From Chitinophagaceae bacterium C216 (GTDB taxonomy: Bacteria; Bacteroidota; Bacteroidia; Chitinophagales; Chitinophagaceae), in NCBI GenBank assembly GCA_028485475.2, contig CP144143.1, forward strand, positions 310,001 to 374,000: a DNA stretch of 64,000 nucleotides, in the 5' to 3' direction. Position 1 is the first letter of the stretch. Each line of letters begins with the position of its first letter. The notes beneath the pieces were generated by a model. It had not been told where the DNA came from. It did no database searches and saw nothing but the letters and a program-made list of their open reading frames with translations. This document shows, piece after piece, positions 35,343 to 44,093 of this stretch. The position numbers and the translations under genes are program-made.

Positions 35343-36917
35343 ATGAGAACAAAATTTTTATCCGTATTCATAATGATCCTCTGCAGCCTACAGATGGCTT
35401 TAGGCCAGCATGTGGTATATGCAGACATCAATCCGAACGATGTGCTGCAGATGAATTTTGAGATATTAGGTAAGGCTGCCAACAATTATCTTGTATACAA
35501 AGAGCGCAATGATAAGCATCGCATCAGCGTGTATGATGCCAATATGCATCTATTGGAAGAAGTCCCCGTAACGATTTTACCTAATCGCAAATCCTTATTA
35601 GATGTGGCTTTTTTTGCAGGACCTCGCCAGTACTATCTGTTGTTCCAGCATCAAGAAGGGGATGTGGTATATCTGAAAGCAGCTACCATACATCCTAACG
35701 GACGTATACTGGACGAACCAATAATACTGGACACAACCATGATTGCTTATAAAACCGATAATAAAATTTACAGCACTGTTGCCAGCAATGACAACAGCAA
35801 ACTGATGGTTTTTAAGATTAACAAAAGAGACCGTAAACTTTACAAAGTCTCTACAAAACTCTTTGATGAAAATCTTCAGCCCATCTCCGAAGGCCAGTTC
35901 TCCTTACCCATGGAATATAAAGGAGATTATATAAGTGGGCACAGTATTGCCAATGACGGCAGTTATGCATTTGTAAAATATAATCGCCATAATGATGGCA
36001 ATATAGTAGACGCCTCATTAATAGTAAAGCCAGCCGGTGCAGATACATATAAAGAGTATCCACTAAATATCGGCGACCTTTTCCTCGACGATATTAAACT
36101 AATGGTGGATGACATGAACGGGCGTTATTTACTCGCCTCCTTTTTCAGTACGCATAAAAGAGGGGATATTGAAGGTTTATACGTAGCTGCACTAGATCAA
36201 AAGGACGGAAGCGTGGCTTTTGAAAAAACCACTCTCTTTAGTGATGATCTGAAGAAAAGAGCAAAAGGTAGGTCCAATACCAAAAATGCATTTAATGACT
36301 TTTTCATTAATAATATCATAGTACACAAAGACGGCAGCTTCACTATCGGCTCCGAACGCCTTTATAACACCAATAATTGGGATCGTTGGGGCTTCTGGGG
36401 TGCTCCTTACTGGGGACCTGGTCCTTGGGGCTTTTGGGGTCCTACATGGGGGTGGGGGTGGAGTCGCTGGTCGTTCTGGTGGCCCTATTCTTTCTACTCA
36501 CCCTTCTTCTATCGCAGCTACTGGTGGGGCTATTGGGGCCCAGCATGGGGAGGCAGAAATGTGGAGTTCAATGCAGGAAATGTAGCCTTAGTTTCTTTTG
36601 ATAAAAATGGAGATAAAACGTGGGATGAAGTTATCGTCAAATCGCAAAGCGAATCCAATACCGACGCAACTATTTCCTATCAGATTGTGCCGTCTGGCGA
36701 TAATATGCATTTCCTCATTAACAACTCAGGAAAATTATCTGTGTTGGAAAACATTATTATCAGTAACGATGGTTCGCTAACTAAAGACGGAGGAATACAG
36801 GCTAAAGAAAAACGTATGAACTTCATGCCCCGATATGCCAAACAAATCGAATCAAACGAAGTTATTATTCCCTATGCACTTAAAAACAACATTGGTTTTG
36901 CTAAACTAAGCTTATAA
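35343..36917 (+). CDS. Secreted protein with a Trp/Gly-rich segment, function unknown
   Basis: A 524-residue protein with a signal peptide (MRTKFLSVFIMILCSLQMALGQ). The first 330 residues and the last 120 look like a beta-propeller-like or repeated-strand protein (phrases such as YYLLFQHQEGDVVYL, YLLASFFSTHKRGDIEGLYVAAL, VALVSFDKNGDKTWDEVIVKS). Between them lies an insertion of about 60 residues (near 344-404) with 16 tryptophans plus many Gly, Pro, Tyr and Phe. Its last three or four copies read like W-G-P-x-W and Y-W-G. I recognise no family. A weak -7-like box TGTATTTG is at 35248-35255. It stands alone and is followed by a strong terminator. Confidence 0.75.
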   Translation: MRTKFLSVFIMILCSLQMALGQHVVYADINPNDVLQMNFEILGKAANNYLVYKERNDKHRISVYDANMHLLEEVPVTILPNRKSLLDVAFFAGPRQYYLLFQHQEGDVVYLKAATIHPNGRILDEPIILDTTMIAYKTDNKIYSTVASNDNSKLMVFKINKRDRKLYKVSTKLFDENLQPISEGQFSLPMEYKGDYISGHSIANDGSYAFVKYNRHNDGNIVDASLIVKPAGADTYKEYPLNIGDLFLDDIKLMVDDMNGRYLLASFFSTHKRGDIEGLYVAALDQKDGSVAFEKTTLFSDDLKKRAKGRSNTKNAFNDFFINNIIVHKDGSFTIGSERLYNTNNWDRWGFWGAPYWGPGPWGFWGPTWGWGWSRWSFWWPYSFYSPFFYRSYWWGYWGPAWGGRNVEFNAGNVALVSFDKNGDKTWDEVIVKSQSESNTDATISYQIVPSGDNMHFLINNSGKLSVLENIIISNDGSLTKDGGIQAKEKRMNFMPRYAKQIESNEVIIPYALKNNIGFAKLSL

Positions 36918-36937
36918 GCATTATTAACGCTCAAGAC

Positions 36938-36976
36938 ACAGCTATTGCTTCTGAAAAACAGCAATAGCTGTTTTTT
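36938..36976 (+). terminator. Terminator after the Trp-rich protein gene
   Basis: A 12-bp perfect stem acagctattgct (36938-36949) and its complement (36960-36971), a 10-base loop and a run of six T. It is 20 bases after the stop codon. Confidence 0.92.
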
Positions 36977-37010
36977 ATATCTACTTTTGCACATAATATC
37001 TCAACTAGAC

Positions 37011-38000
37011 ATGACAGGCATCTTCAGGCAAAAAGCACCGGGCAATATTATACTGCTTATTATTGTAGGAGTACTACTGAAACTTCCTGTTTTCTTTTCA
37101 AGTAAAGGTTTTATCATTAAAGACAGCGATAGCGACCTATATCGCTATCTGGTCTCTTTCATCCAACAAAATTCTGGAGATAGCGCTTTTGTATTTGCAT
37201 CGTTAGCCTTTATTTTAAATATCCTCATTGCGTTCATTCTAGTAAACTTTACCAATACGGACAGATTCGTAAATAAAGCCAACTATCTGATAGGCATGGC
37301 TTATATACTTATTACTTCTTTCCTACCCGCTTTCAATCTTTTTTCATCCAACCTACTGGCATCGGTATTGATGTTACTAACATTTCGATTATTATTCAGA
37401 TCTTATCATGTAGGCTCCGCCAAAAGTCATATGTTTAATGCCGGCCTATTAATTAGTGTGGCCTCGCTTTTGTTTTTGCCTTCTATTATTTTTCTGTTGT
37501 GGGGCTTCATCGCTCTATTAGTATTGCGTCCGTTTCGTATTACAGAATGGATAATACTGTTATTGGGCATCATTATGCCTTATTATTTTTATGCAGCATA
37601 TCTTTTTCTGACAGATAACTTTAATGTTCCCGAGTATTTCTTCCATTTATCCTTTATTTCTACTAAAATCAGCCTCTCGCTCTGGCATGCAGGTGCATTA
37701 TTTTTATTACTGGCGCCCTTGCTGGCAGGATTTTATTATGTACAAATCAATGCTGATAAAATGCTCGCTCATATCCGTAAAGGCTGGTATCTTTTCCTAT
37801 GGTATCTGGTAATAGCAGTGCTCATTGCTCTTTTTGAAGTAGATAACTCTTTTGAAAATATAGTACCTATTCTAGTACCTGTTGCTGCATTTCACGGATA
37901 TGGCTATCTAAATACAGAAGTGAAGCAATTTCCTCTTATTGCTTTCTGGGTTACCGCCGCCTTTATCATTGCTGCTCAACTTTATAGCCAAATCTGGTAA
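37011..38000 (+). CDS. DUF6427 family integral membrane protein
   Basis: A 329-residue polytopic membrane protein with about nine to ten hydrophobic segments. I chose the start at 37011 (MTGIFRQKAPGNIILLIIVG), which is the typical beginning of this Bacteroidota family; the longer frame from 36945 would begin inside the upstream terminator. A perfect -7 box TACTTTTG (36982-36989) lies 21 bases before this ATG, giving a very short leader, though no -33 element is visible. There is no catalytic motif, and its function is unknown in the family as far as I know. It is followed by purQ, with its own promoter between the two. Confidence 0.75.
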   Translation: MTGIFRQKAPGNIILLIIVGVLLKLPVFFSSKGFIIKDSDSDLYRYLVSFIQQNSGDSAFVFASLAFILNILIAFILVNFTNTDRFVNKANYLIGMAYILITSFLPAFNLFSSNLLASVLMLLTFRLLFRSYHVGSAKSHMFNAGLLISVASLLFLPSIIFLLWGFIALLVLRPFRITEWIILLLGIIMPYYFYAAYLFLTDNFNVPEYFFHLSFISTKISLSLWHAGALFLLLAPLLAGFYYVQINADKMLAHIRKGWYLFLWYLVIAVLIALFEVDNSFENIVPILVPVAAFHGYGYLNTEVKQFPLIAFWVTAAFIIAAQLYSQIW

Positions 38001-38026
38001 AAAAATACCGTCGATAGCTATCTGCG

Positions 38027-38058
38027 TTTGTTTGTGACGCGAAACGCTGTTACCTTTG
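38027..38058 (+). promoter_or_regulatory. Promoter of purQ
   Basis: -33 TTTG (38027-38030), a 20-base spacer and -7 TACCTTTG (38051-38058); both fit the Bacteroidota consensus. The transcript would start near 38064, leaving a leader of about 80 bases that contains a small gaaatg/catttc dyad (around 38069-38087). No PurR or purine riboswitch motif is recognised. Confidence 0.7.
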
Positions 38059-38145
38059 TACATATTTCCGAAATGGCAACGTCATTTCCCCTTTTAAGGA
38101 GATGCATATTACGTTCCATTCTAAAAACCGACAAAAGTTATACGA

Positions 38146-38859
38146 ATGAAATTTGGAGTAGTTGTTTTTCCGGGTTCCAATTGCGACAGAGATATGCAGG
38201 ATGCCTTATCTGTTGATCTTCAACAGGAAGTAATCATGCTTTGGCATAAAAGCGAAGATCTGAGCGCCTTTACTAAAGACGATTGTATCGTACTCCCTGG
38301 AGGATTTTCTTACGGAGACTATTTGCGTTGTGGTGCCATTGCCCGGTTCAGCCCCATTATGCAGAAGGTAATAGAATTTGCCCATGCAGGTGGAAAAGTA
38401 TTGGGTGTCTGTAATGGATTTCAGATTCTTTGCGAATCCGGACTGCTTCCAGGAGCGTTATTACGCAACGAAAAACAAAAATTCATCTGTAAAAACCTAT
38501 ATCTCAAGCCTGATGGTTTCTACAAAGAAACTATTATGGGCGATGAGGCGGTATATCAAGAGGTATATAAAATACCCATCGCGCATGGCGAAGGACGCTA
38601 TCATGCCGATGAAAAAGTATTGGATGAGCTAGAAGCCAATGGCCAGATTATTTTCCGTTATTGCAACGAAAAAGGTGAAGTAGTTCCCGAAGCAAACCCC
38701 AACGGTTCTGTAAGAAATATTGCAGGCATTTGCAATAAAAACCGTAACGTATTTGGCATGATGCCGCACCCAGAAAGAGCCTGCAGTGCCGCATTGGGTA
38801 ATGAAGATGGGAAAAAAATTCTTACTTCCTTACTAATGGCCGCGCAACCTGTACTCTAA
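38146..38859 (+). CDS. purQ: Phosphoribosylformylglycinamidine synthase, glutaminase subunit
   Basis: A 237-residue class I glutamine amidotransferase. It supplies ammonia to PurL for the fourth step of purine synthesis. The N-terminus is typical (MKFGVVVFPGSNCDRDM), the catalytic cysteine is in VLGVCNGFQILCESGLLPG near residue 89, and the His-Glu pair is in GMMPHPERA near residue 207. The block VLPGGFSYGDYLRCGAIA is also diagnostic. Its length fits a separate PurQ rather than the large fused PurL of some phyla. It has its own promoter 100 bases upstream. No purL or purS is adjacent. Confidence 0.95.
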   Translation: MKFGVVVFPGSNCDRDMQDALSVDLQQEVIMLWHKSEDLSAFTKDDCIVLPGGFSYGDYLRCGAIARFSPIMQKVIEFAHAGGKVLGVCNGFQILCESGLLPGALLRNEKQKFICKNLYLKPDGFYKETIMGDEAVYQEVYKIPIAHGEGRYHADEKVLDELEANGQIIFRYCNEKGEVVPEANPNGSVRNIAGICNKNRNVFGMMPHPERACSAALGNEDGKKILTSLLMAAQPVL

Positions 38860-38900
38860 AAAATGTATCTGTAATACGGATATATTAATTTTTTTGAACA

Positions 38901-39353
38901 ATGAAAAACATTTTACTGGCAATAGTCGCTGTATTCACATTGACAGCCACTTATGCGCAACTTAAACCTGTTAGCTGGAAATTTTCAAGCAAGAAAATTT
39001 CTGACAAGGAATATGAAATACACATGACCGCAACCATAAAAAACGGCTGGCATTTGTATTCACAAACACAACCTAAGGGTGCTATAGCTATCCCTACCAA
39101 GTTTGTTTTTGTAAACAATCCGCTGGTGGTGTTGAAGGGCAATGTGGCTGAAGTAGGTAAACTGGAAAAATATCAAGATCCAATATTGAAAGTAACCGCT
39201 AACCAATACTCCAACAGCGTCACCTTTGTACAAAAAGTCACTCTGAAGGCACCTGCCAAAACCAATGTTTCAGGCAATGTTACCTTCCAGACCTGTGATG
39301 ACAAGCAGTGCTTACCTCCGGAAAAAGTTTCCTTTAATGTGAGTTTGGGTTAA
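38901..39353 (+). CDS. DsbD N-terminal-domain-like periplasmic protein
   Basis: A 150-residue protein with a signal peptide (MKNILLAIVAVFTLTATYAQ). The mature part is a beta-sandwich like the N-terminal domain of DsbD: the block HMTATIKNGWHLYSQTQPKGAIAIPTKF, then an end block FQTCDDKQCLPPEKVSF with two cysteines four residues apart. In DsbD these cysteines pass electrons to periplasmic thioredoxin-like proteins. Here the transmembrane and thioredoxin domains are absent, so it would be a stand-alone substrate or carrier. No dsbD gene is adjacent. The next gene is convergent, with a weak hairpin (39355-39371) between. Confidence 0.8.
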   Translation: MKNILLAIVAVFTLTATYAQLKPVSWKFSSKKISDKEYEIHMTATIKNGWHLYSQTQPKGAIAIPTKFVFVNNPLVVLKGNVAEVGKLEKYQDPILKVTANQYSNSVTFVQKVTLKAPAKTNVSGNVTFQTCDDKQCLPPEKVSFNVSLG

Positions 39354-39374
39354 CGCACGGAGCTTTGCTCTGTC

Positions 39375-39935
39375 TTATTTCCCCCATCTGAAGCTTTTGA
39401 TATCAAAACCTGCTAGGTCTAATACACGATCTGTAACCGTAGCCGCTAGTTCATCAATAGTTCTAGGTAGGCTATAATAAGAAGGTGTTGCAGGACATAT
39501 AATACCTCCGGCTAAAGTTACTAGCTCCATATTTTTAATGTGAACGAGGCTGTAGGGTGTTTCCCGTACTACACAAATGAGTTTTCTACGCTCTTTAAGT
39601 ACCACATCTGCAGCCCGTGTAATAAGATCGTTCGATATTCCATGAGCAATACGACCTAGTGCTCCCATAGAGCAGGGTGCGATAATCATGGTATCATATT
39701 GGCCACTTCCCGATGCAAATGGAGCCGTGAAATCATTTTTATGAAAATAGGTTACACCGGCCTGCTCCACAAAATCTTCTCCCATCTCCACTTTCCATAC
39801 CTCCTTAGCATTATCCGTAACTACTACGGACAGGTCTTGCCATTGTTCTCGTATGCTCAGCAGCTTGCCGATGATTTGAGCAGCATAAATAGATCCGCTG
39901 GCTCCGGTTATCGCTAATACAATTTTTCTCTTCAT
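39375..39935 (-). CDS. ubiX: Flavin prenyltransferase UbiX
   Basis: A 186-residue UbiX/Pad1 enzyme that makes prenylated FMN for UbiD-type decarboxylases. Family blocks: TGASGSIYAAQIIGKLL at the N-terminus, IIAPCSMGALGRIAHGISNDLITRAADVVLKERRKL in the middle, and RETPYSLVHIKNM. I chose the start at 39935 (MKRKIVLAITGASG) over 39962. The gene lies directly after the DUF502 gene, with only 10 bases between, and is probably co-transcribed. No ubiD is in the window. In Bacteroidota the enzyme probably serves menaquinone (futalosine route) or aromatic acid decarboxylation. Confidence 0.93.
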   Translation of the reverse strand: MKRKIVLAITGASGSIYAAQIIGKLLSIREQWQDLSVVVTDNAKEVWKVEMGEDFVEQAGVTYFHKNDFTAPFASGSGQYDTMIIAPCSMGALGRIAHGISNDLITRAADVVLKERRKLICVVRETPYSLVHIKNMELVTLAGGIICPATPSYYSLPRTIDELAATVTDRVLDLAGFDIKSFRWGK

Positions 39936-39945
39936 AATACACGAT

Positions 39946-40539
39946 TTAGCTTTCTGCCACACCTCCGGTAACGGTATATTTCATCGCCTCTCCGGCTGTC
40001 AAATTTTCGATAGGTCGTATGCGCTCCTTTGGCAGAATATACAATTGTCCCGCAAAGTTATAGGCCTGCGGTACATATACCCCTACCATATCCTGCCCCA
40101 TATTGAACTTTTCCATATCCTCATCGGTGAGAAAACCGATAATCCATACATCATTATTAAACACATTAACAAGTACAGCTTTGGTAAACTTCTTTTTTTC
40201 GCCACCAAATGCCTGAAAAAAATCTTTTATGGCTTTGTATATAAGACTGATCCCGGGCGTACGTTCCAGCCAGTGATCAAAAAAATTGATCACGCTACCC
40301 ATAATGAAATAGCTGCTCATCCACCCTATGAGAATGATAAAAGCAATAATGAGGATAAAACCAACTCCTGGAGTGGTAAATACGGCCGGCCTTAACAGAC
40401 CGTCGACCCAGTCGAATACTATATAAAGTATATAGGCCGTAATCGCCACGGGAGCCAAAATAACCAGCCCCTGAATGAAATAACGAAACAGTTTTTTCAA
40501 CAAAGTGTCTTTTGACGGTTGCTTTCTATAGTTTGCCAT
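39946..40539 (-). CDS. DUF502 family membrane protein
   Basis: A 197-residue protein with two transmembrane segments (about residues 20-45 and 60-85) and a C-terminal cytoplasmic or periplasmic domain. The family hallmarks are LFRYFIQGLVILAPVAITAYILY, the PGISLIYKAIKDFFQAFGGEKKKFTKAVLV block and GVYVPQAYNFAGQLYILPKERIRPIENLTAGEAMKYTVTGG. I chose the start at 40539 (MANYRKQPSKD). Function is unknown. The ubiX gene follows closely. It is divergent from the tetR efflux operon. Confidence 0.85.
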   Translation of the reverse strand: MANYRKQPSKDTLLKKLFRYFIQGLVILAPVAITAYILYIVFDWVDGLLRPAVFTTPGVGFILIIAFIILIGWMSSYFIMGSVINFFDHWLERTPGISLIYKAIKDFFQAFGGEKKKFTKAVLVNVFNNDVWIIGFLTDEDMEKFNMGQDMVGVYVPQAYNFAGQLYILPKERIRPIENLTAGEAMKYTVTGGVAES

Positions 40540-40710
40540 ATATGCAAGATAGCACATCTTATCATGATACTTAAATGTGACTAAGTAATAGAAAATTGCC
40601 ATTCACGGGAAAATATCTACCGTTCACCTAAAATATTTCCTCCTTCGCCTTAAAGTAATTTAGTTTCGCAATCGTCATTAATAGAGGTTGTACATTATAG
40701 AATTACCGTG

Positions 40711-40738
40711 GGAAACTTTGGCAACTAGAAAAGTTTCC
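40711..40738. promoter_or_regulatory. Putative TetR operator: perfect 9-bp inverted repeat
   Basis: Arms ggaaacttt (40711-40719) and aaagtttcc (40730-40738) form a perfect dyad with a 10-base spacer, 28 bases in all. It covers the -33 box and the spacer of the predicted tetR promoter, so repressor binding would block RNA polymerase. The spacing and placement match TetR-family autoregulation (inference). Confidence 0.65.
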
Positions 40739-40747
40739 ATAGTTTCG
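40717..40747 (+). promoter_or_regulatory. Promoter of the tetR-RND operon
   Basis: -33 TTTG (40717-40720), a 19-base spacer and -7 TAGTTTCG (40740-40747; one mismatch to TAnnTTTG). A second copy of the same -7 sequence lies at 40661-40668, with TTTC at 40636-40639, a possible upstream promoter outside the dyad. The start would be only a few bases before the ATG. Confidence 0.6.
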
Positions 40748-40756
40748 CGCCTCAAT

Positions 40757-41377
40757 ATGGTAATGATCATTGACAATAAGGCAAGAATAAGAGAAGCGGC
40801 TTGCGATCTCTTTATGCAGCTGGGTATGCGTCGTGTAAGCATGGATGACATTGCGCAAGCCTTGGGAATGAGTAAAAAAACGCTTTATCTATATTATGCT
40901 GATAAAGAAAGCCTGGTGGAAGACACCGTTGATATGCTACTGAAAAACAGTAGTGTCGCTTGTGAAAATTGCCGCAAACTGGCCGAAAATGCAATACATG
41001 AATGCTTTCTGGTTACAGCAGTCCTCACAGAAAGTATGGTACGAATAAACCCGGTATTGATTTTCGATATCCAGCGATACTATCCGGCAGCACAGAAAAA
41101 AATTGAAAAATTTAGAAAAGAGTATCTGTACAAATTCTTTAAAACAGGTATTGAAACAGGAATTAGGCAGGAGTTATTTAAGAAAGATATTAATCCCAGC
41201 CTTATTAGTTGGTTTCGGATTGAAACACTCAGCCTGCAGTTTCAACAACAATTTGTACAGGACATAGACATGGATGTTATCTCTCTACAAAAAGAATTAT
41301 CTCTATTCTTTTTGCACGGACTTGCAACACCCAAAGGAATTAAGTTGATAGAGAAATATAAAAAACCAAAGATTTAA
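40757..41377 (+). CDS. TetR/AcrR family transcriptional regulator
   Basis: A roughly 206-residue repressor. The N-terminal helix-turn-helix domain is typical: KARIREAACDLFMQLGMRRVSMDDIAQALGMSKKTLYLYYADKESLVEDTV. The C-terminal helical domain binds the inducer and is not conserved with any family I can name. I prefer the start at 40757 or 40763 (MIIDNKARIREAA); the frame from 40688 would run through the predicted promoter and operator. It is the first gene of a four-gene efflux operon, with the tolC-like gene 11 bases after its stop. It most likely represses its own operon in response to a pump substrate. Confidence 0.9.
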   Translation: MVMIIDNKARIREAACDLFMQLGMRRVSMDDIAQALGMSKKTLYLYYADKESLVEDTVDMLLKNSSVACENCRKLAENAIHECFLVTAVLTESMVRINPVLIFDIQRYYPAAQKKIEKFRKEYLYKFFKTGIETGIRQELFKKDINPSLISWFRIETLSLQFQQQFVQDIDMDVISLQKELSLFFLHGLATPKGIKLIEKYKKPKI

Positions 41378-41388
41378 AACCCTTACTG

Positions 41389-42792
41389 ATGAAAAAAGCT
41401 AAATGGGCCTTGATAGCGTTTTTGCTATTTGCACTTGCAGAAACGAACCAGGCGCAGACGGTTCACCGGTTCTCACTGGAGGAGGCACTGGCTTACGCCG
41501 AAAAAAATAATGTACAGGTAAAAAATGCCTTACTGGATATCGATCTCCAGCAACAAGTGAACAGAGAAGTAACCGGAATGGCATATCCCCAGATCAGCGC
41601 AAATGGCAATATCACCTACAATCCCAATGTTGCCGTGCAGCGCTTTCCAAACTTCTTTGCACCCGCCATCATCGGTGTACTGAAAGAATTGGATGTACGC
41701 GATGGAAGTGGTCAACCCATTGATGAAGATCCCAATGCCGATTATGGATTTATCGATGCACAGTTTGGCACCAAGTGGACTTCCAATGCAGGCGTATCAC
41801 TGAGTCAGATCTTATTCGACGGACAGGTATTTACAGGCCTACAAGCGCGCAAAACGTTGATCGATTATAAGCAAAAGGCAGCCGAAGTTACTTTCGAACA
41901 AATCAAGCTGAATATAACTAAGATATACTACCAGCTTATACTTAGCAAAACGCAAATTGCATTATTGGATTCCAATCTGGCCTTGCTAGAAAAAAATAAG
42001 CATGATACTAAAATCATGTACGACAACGGTTTTGCTGAAAAACTTGATATAGATCGGCTGGATGTACAAATCACTAATCTGAAATCCCAACGCGCTCAAA
42101 TCGTTAACAGTGTTAACAACGGCTATTTAGGACTGAAAATGCTCATTGGTATGCCCATGCAAGATCAGCTATATCTTACCGATACGCTGACCGATGATAG
42201 CATCAGAGACGGAGTATTGGAAGCCATGTCATTCGACTACGCTGAGAGAAAAGATTTTCAGAGTGCATTGCTGGGAGAAAAACTCAATCAATACGACATT
42301 CAACGCTATCAGTACAGTAAAATTCCTACTCTTAGCTTATCTGGAAACTATATGAAAATGGCGATGGAAAATACGCTGAAAAGAACCATGAACGGCATGT
42401 GGTTTACAGCAAGCTCAATTGCCCTCAATCTACATGTGCCTCTTTTTACTGGTTTTGCTACCAATGCCAAAATCGCACAGGCAAGAATACGTTTAAGGCA
42501 AACTCAAAACCAGATCGAAGCTTTAAAGCTAACCATAGATCAAGAACGAGAATCTGCTATCAATACTTTTAAATCTGCCATTGCCGATATGGATTATCAG
42601 AAACAAAATATGCTGCTGGCAGAAAAAGTATATCAGCAAACAAAAAAGAAATATGAAGTAGGAACTGGTAGTCAGCTGGAGATTGATAATGCACGTATTC
42701 AGTTGCAAACCGCACAGACAAATTATTATAACGCATTATATAACGCAGTTATTGCAAAAGTTGACTTCCTGAAAGCATCCGGCAAACTTTAA
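41389..42792 (+). CDS. TolC family outer-membrane efflux protein
   Basis: A 467-residue outer-membrane factor with a signal peptide (MKKAKWALIAFLLFALAETNQA). The two OEP repeats are visible: FSLEEALAYAEKNNVQVKNALLDIDLQQQ at the N-terminus and a related helical block near residues 330-450 (PLFTGFATNAKIAQARIRLRQTQNQIEALKLTIDQ, then KYEVGTGSQLEIDNARIQLQTAQTNYYNA). These form the coiled periplasmic tunnel and part of the barrel. It works with the adaptor and RND pump encoded directly downstream to export compounds across the whole envelope. The gene order tolC-adaptor-pump is common in Bacteroidota. Confidence 0.94.
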   Translation: MKKAKWALIAFLLFALAETNQAQTVHRFSLEEALAYAEKNNVQVKNALLDIDLQQQVNREVTGMAYPQISANGNITYNPNVAVQRFPNFFAPAIIGVLKELDVRDGSGQPIDEDPNADYGFIDAQFGTKWTSNAGVSLSQILFDGQVFTGLQARKTLIDYKQKAAEVTFEQIKLNITKIYYQLILSKTQIALLDSNLALLEKNKHDTKIMYDNGFAEKLDIDRLDVQITNLKSQRAQIVNSVNNGYLGLKMLIGMPMQDQLYLTDTLTDDSIRDGVLEAMSFDYAERKDFQSALLGEKLNQYDIQRYQYSKIPTLSLSGNYMKMAMENTLKRTMNGMWFTASSIALNLHVPLFTGFATNAKIAQARIRLRQTQNQIEALKLTIDQERESAINTFKSAIADMDYQKQNMLLAEKVYQQTKKKYEVGTGSQLEIDNARIQLQTAQTNYYNALYNAVIAKVDFLKASGKL

Positions 42793-42818
42793 CCTTATAA
42801 CAAACTAAAACCCGTTTT

Positions 42819-44030
42819 ATGCAACATATAATAAAACTAACCGTAATTGGAGTAAGCACAGCCCTTCTCGTTTCATGCGGAGGAGGCAAAAAGGAGAAAA
42901 ACAGCGAGCTCAATGATAAAAAAGTTCAGCTTGAAAAACTGAAACTTGAGCAAAAGAAAATAACGGATCAAATCAACAAACTACATGATGAGATTGCAGC
43001 TCTGGACTCTACATTTGAAAAAGCCAAACTGGTAACAATAGAAAAAATAGGTGCAGATGCCTTTGATCATTATATCGATCTTCAAGGCCGTATCGATGCA
43101 CAGAAAAGCGCATACGTAGCGCCCCGTAATGGGCAAGGAGGTATTGTTCGTGCTATTTATGTCAAAGAGGGTGACAGAGTTCGCAAAGGTCAAACACTCT
43201 TGAAGCTGGACGATGCCGTGGCCCGTCAGCAAGTTGCTGCTGCGGAACAACAAGTAGCTACCGTAAAATCACAACTGGAACTAGCCCGCACAACCTATCA
43301 GCGTCAAAAAAACCTGTGGGATAACAACATCGGCGCCGAAATGCAGGTAATTCAGGCTAAGGCTACAGTGGATCAGCTCACCGCCCAACTGAAAGCAGCG
43401 GAAGCACAAGCAAGTGCCGCCAGAGAGCAATTGAGCTTTACTAACGTTACTGCAGATATCGATGGAATCATTGATCAGCTGAACGTACGTGTGGGCGAAC
43501 TTTTTACAGGAGTGAGCGCTTCAGGTCCTCAAGTATCTATTGTAAACACATCTGCATTGCGTTTGCTGGTAAATGTTCCTGAGAATTATCTGGGTCGCAT
43601 TAAAGAAGGAACCCCCATTACTGTAACCTTACCGGAATCTAATAATAAACAAATCAAAACAAAAGCAACCGTTGTAAGCAAGATGATTGATCCTGCAACA
43701 AGAAGCTTTTATGTAGAGGCCTCTATTCCTGCTGATCCTGCTATTCGAGCTAATCAGATTGCGAAGGTGCAAATACTAGATTACAGTAAGAACGATGCCG
43801 TTACGATTCCCGTAAATACGCTTCAAACCGACCAGAATGGAAAATTTGTACTGGTAGCGGTTTCGGAAAACAACAAACTGGTAGTGCGTAAGAAACGTGT
43901 GGTTCCAGGAGAATTATATGGTGACAGATTGGAAATCAAATCAGGACTTGAAGTAGGTGATCAGTTGATAACCGAAGGCTTTCAAAGCCTGTATGAAGGT
44001 CAAAAAATCACTACTTCTCCCTTACAATAA
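42819..44030 (+). CDS. RND efflux periplasmic adaptor lipoprotein
   Basis: A 403-residue membrane fusion protein with a lipoprotein signal (IGVSTALLVSCGGGKK; lipidated Cys near residue 20). Next comes a Lys/Glu-rich coiled coil (residues 25-70). The biotinyl/lipoyl-like half motifs are GGIVRAIYVKEGDRVRKGQTLLKLDD and the AEQQVATVKSQLELARTTYQRQ helical hairpin, followed by FTNVTADIDGIIDQLNVRVGELFT. The beta-barrel and membrane-proximal parts end in YGDRLEIKSGLEVGDQLITEGFQSL. It connects the inner-membrane pump to the TolC-like channel. The extra coiled coil before the lipoyl domain is a minor oddity. Confidence 0.94.
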   Translation: MQHIIKLTVIGVSTALLVSCGGGKKEKNSELNDKKVQLEKLKLEQKKITDQINKLHDEIAALDSTFEKAKLVTIEKIGADAFDHYIDLQGRIDAQKSAYVAPRNGQGGIVRAIYVKEGDRVRKGQTLLKLDDAVARQQVAAAEQQVATVKSQLELARTTYQRQKNLWDNNIGAEMQVIQAKATVDQLTAQLKAAEAQASAAREQLSFTNVTADIDGIIDQLNVRVGELFTGVSASGPQVSIVNTSALRLLVNVPENYLGRIKEGTPITVTLPESNNKQIKTKATVVSKMIDPATRSFYVEASIPADPAIRANQIAKVQILDYSKNDAVTIPVNTLQTDQNGKFVLVAVSENNKLVVRKKRVVPGELYGDRLEIKSGLEVGDQLITEGFQSLYEGQKITTSPLQ

Positions 44031-44093
44031 CACATTAAGACTGCTTGGCAGTCATTCTGAGAAAACTAAAGTCAAAACTTCAAACAACCTCGT

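Noticed and set aside
36400-36585. Frames overlapping the Trp-rich region as separate genes
   Set aside because: They are shifted readings of the GC-rich Trp/Gly codon stretch (ggg, tgg) and lack starts with context.
37011-38000. Start of the DUF6427 gene at 36945
   Set aside because: That start lies inside the upstream terminator stem; the family-like N-terminus begins at 37011.
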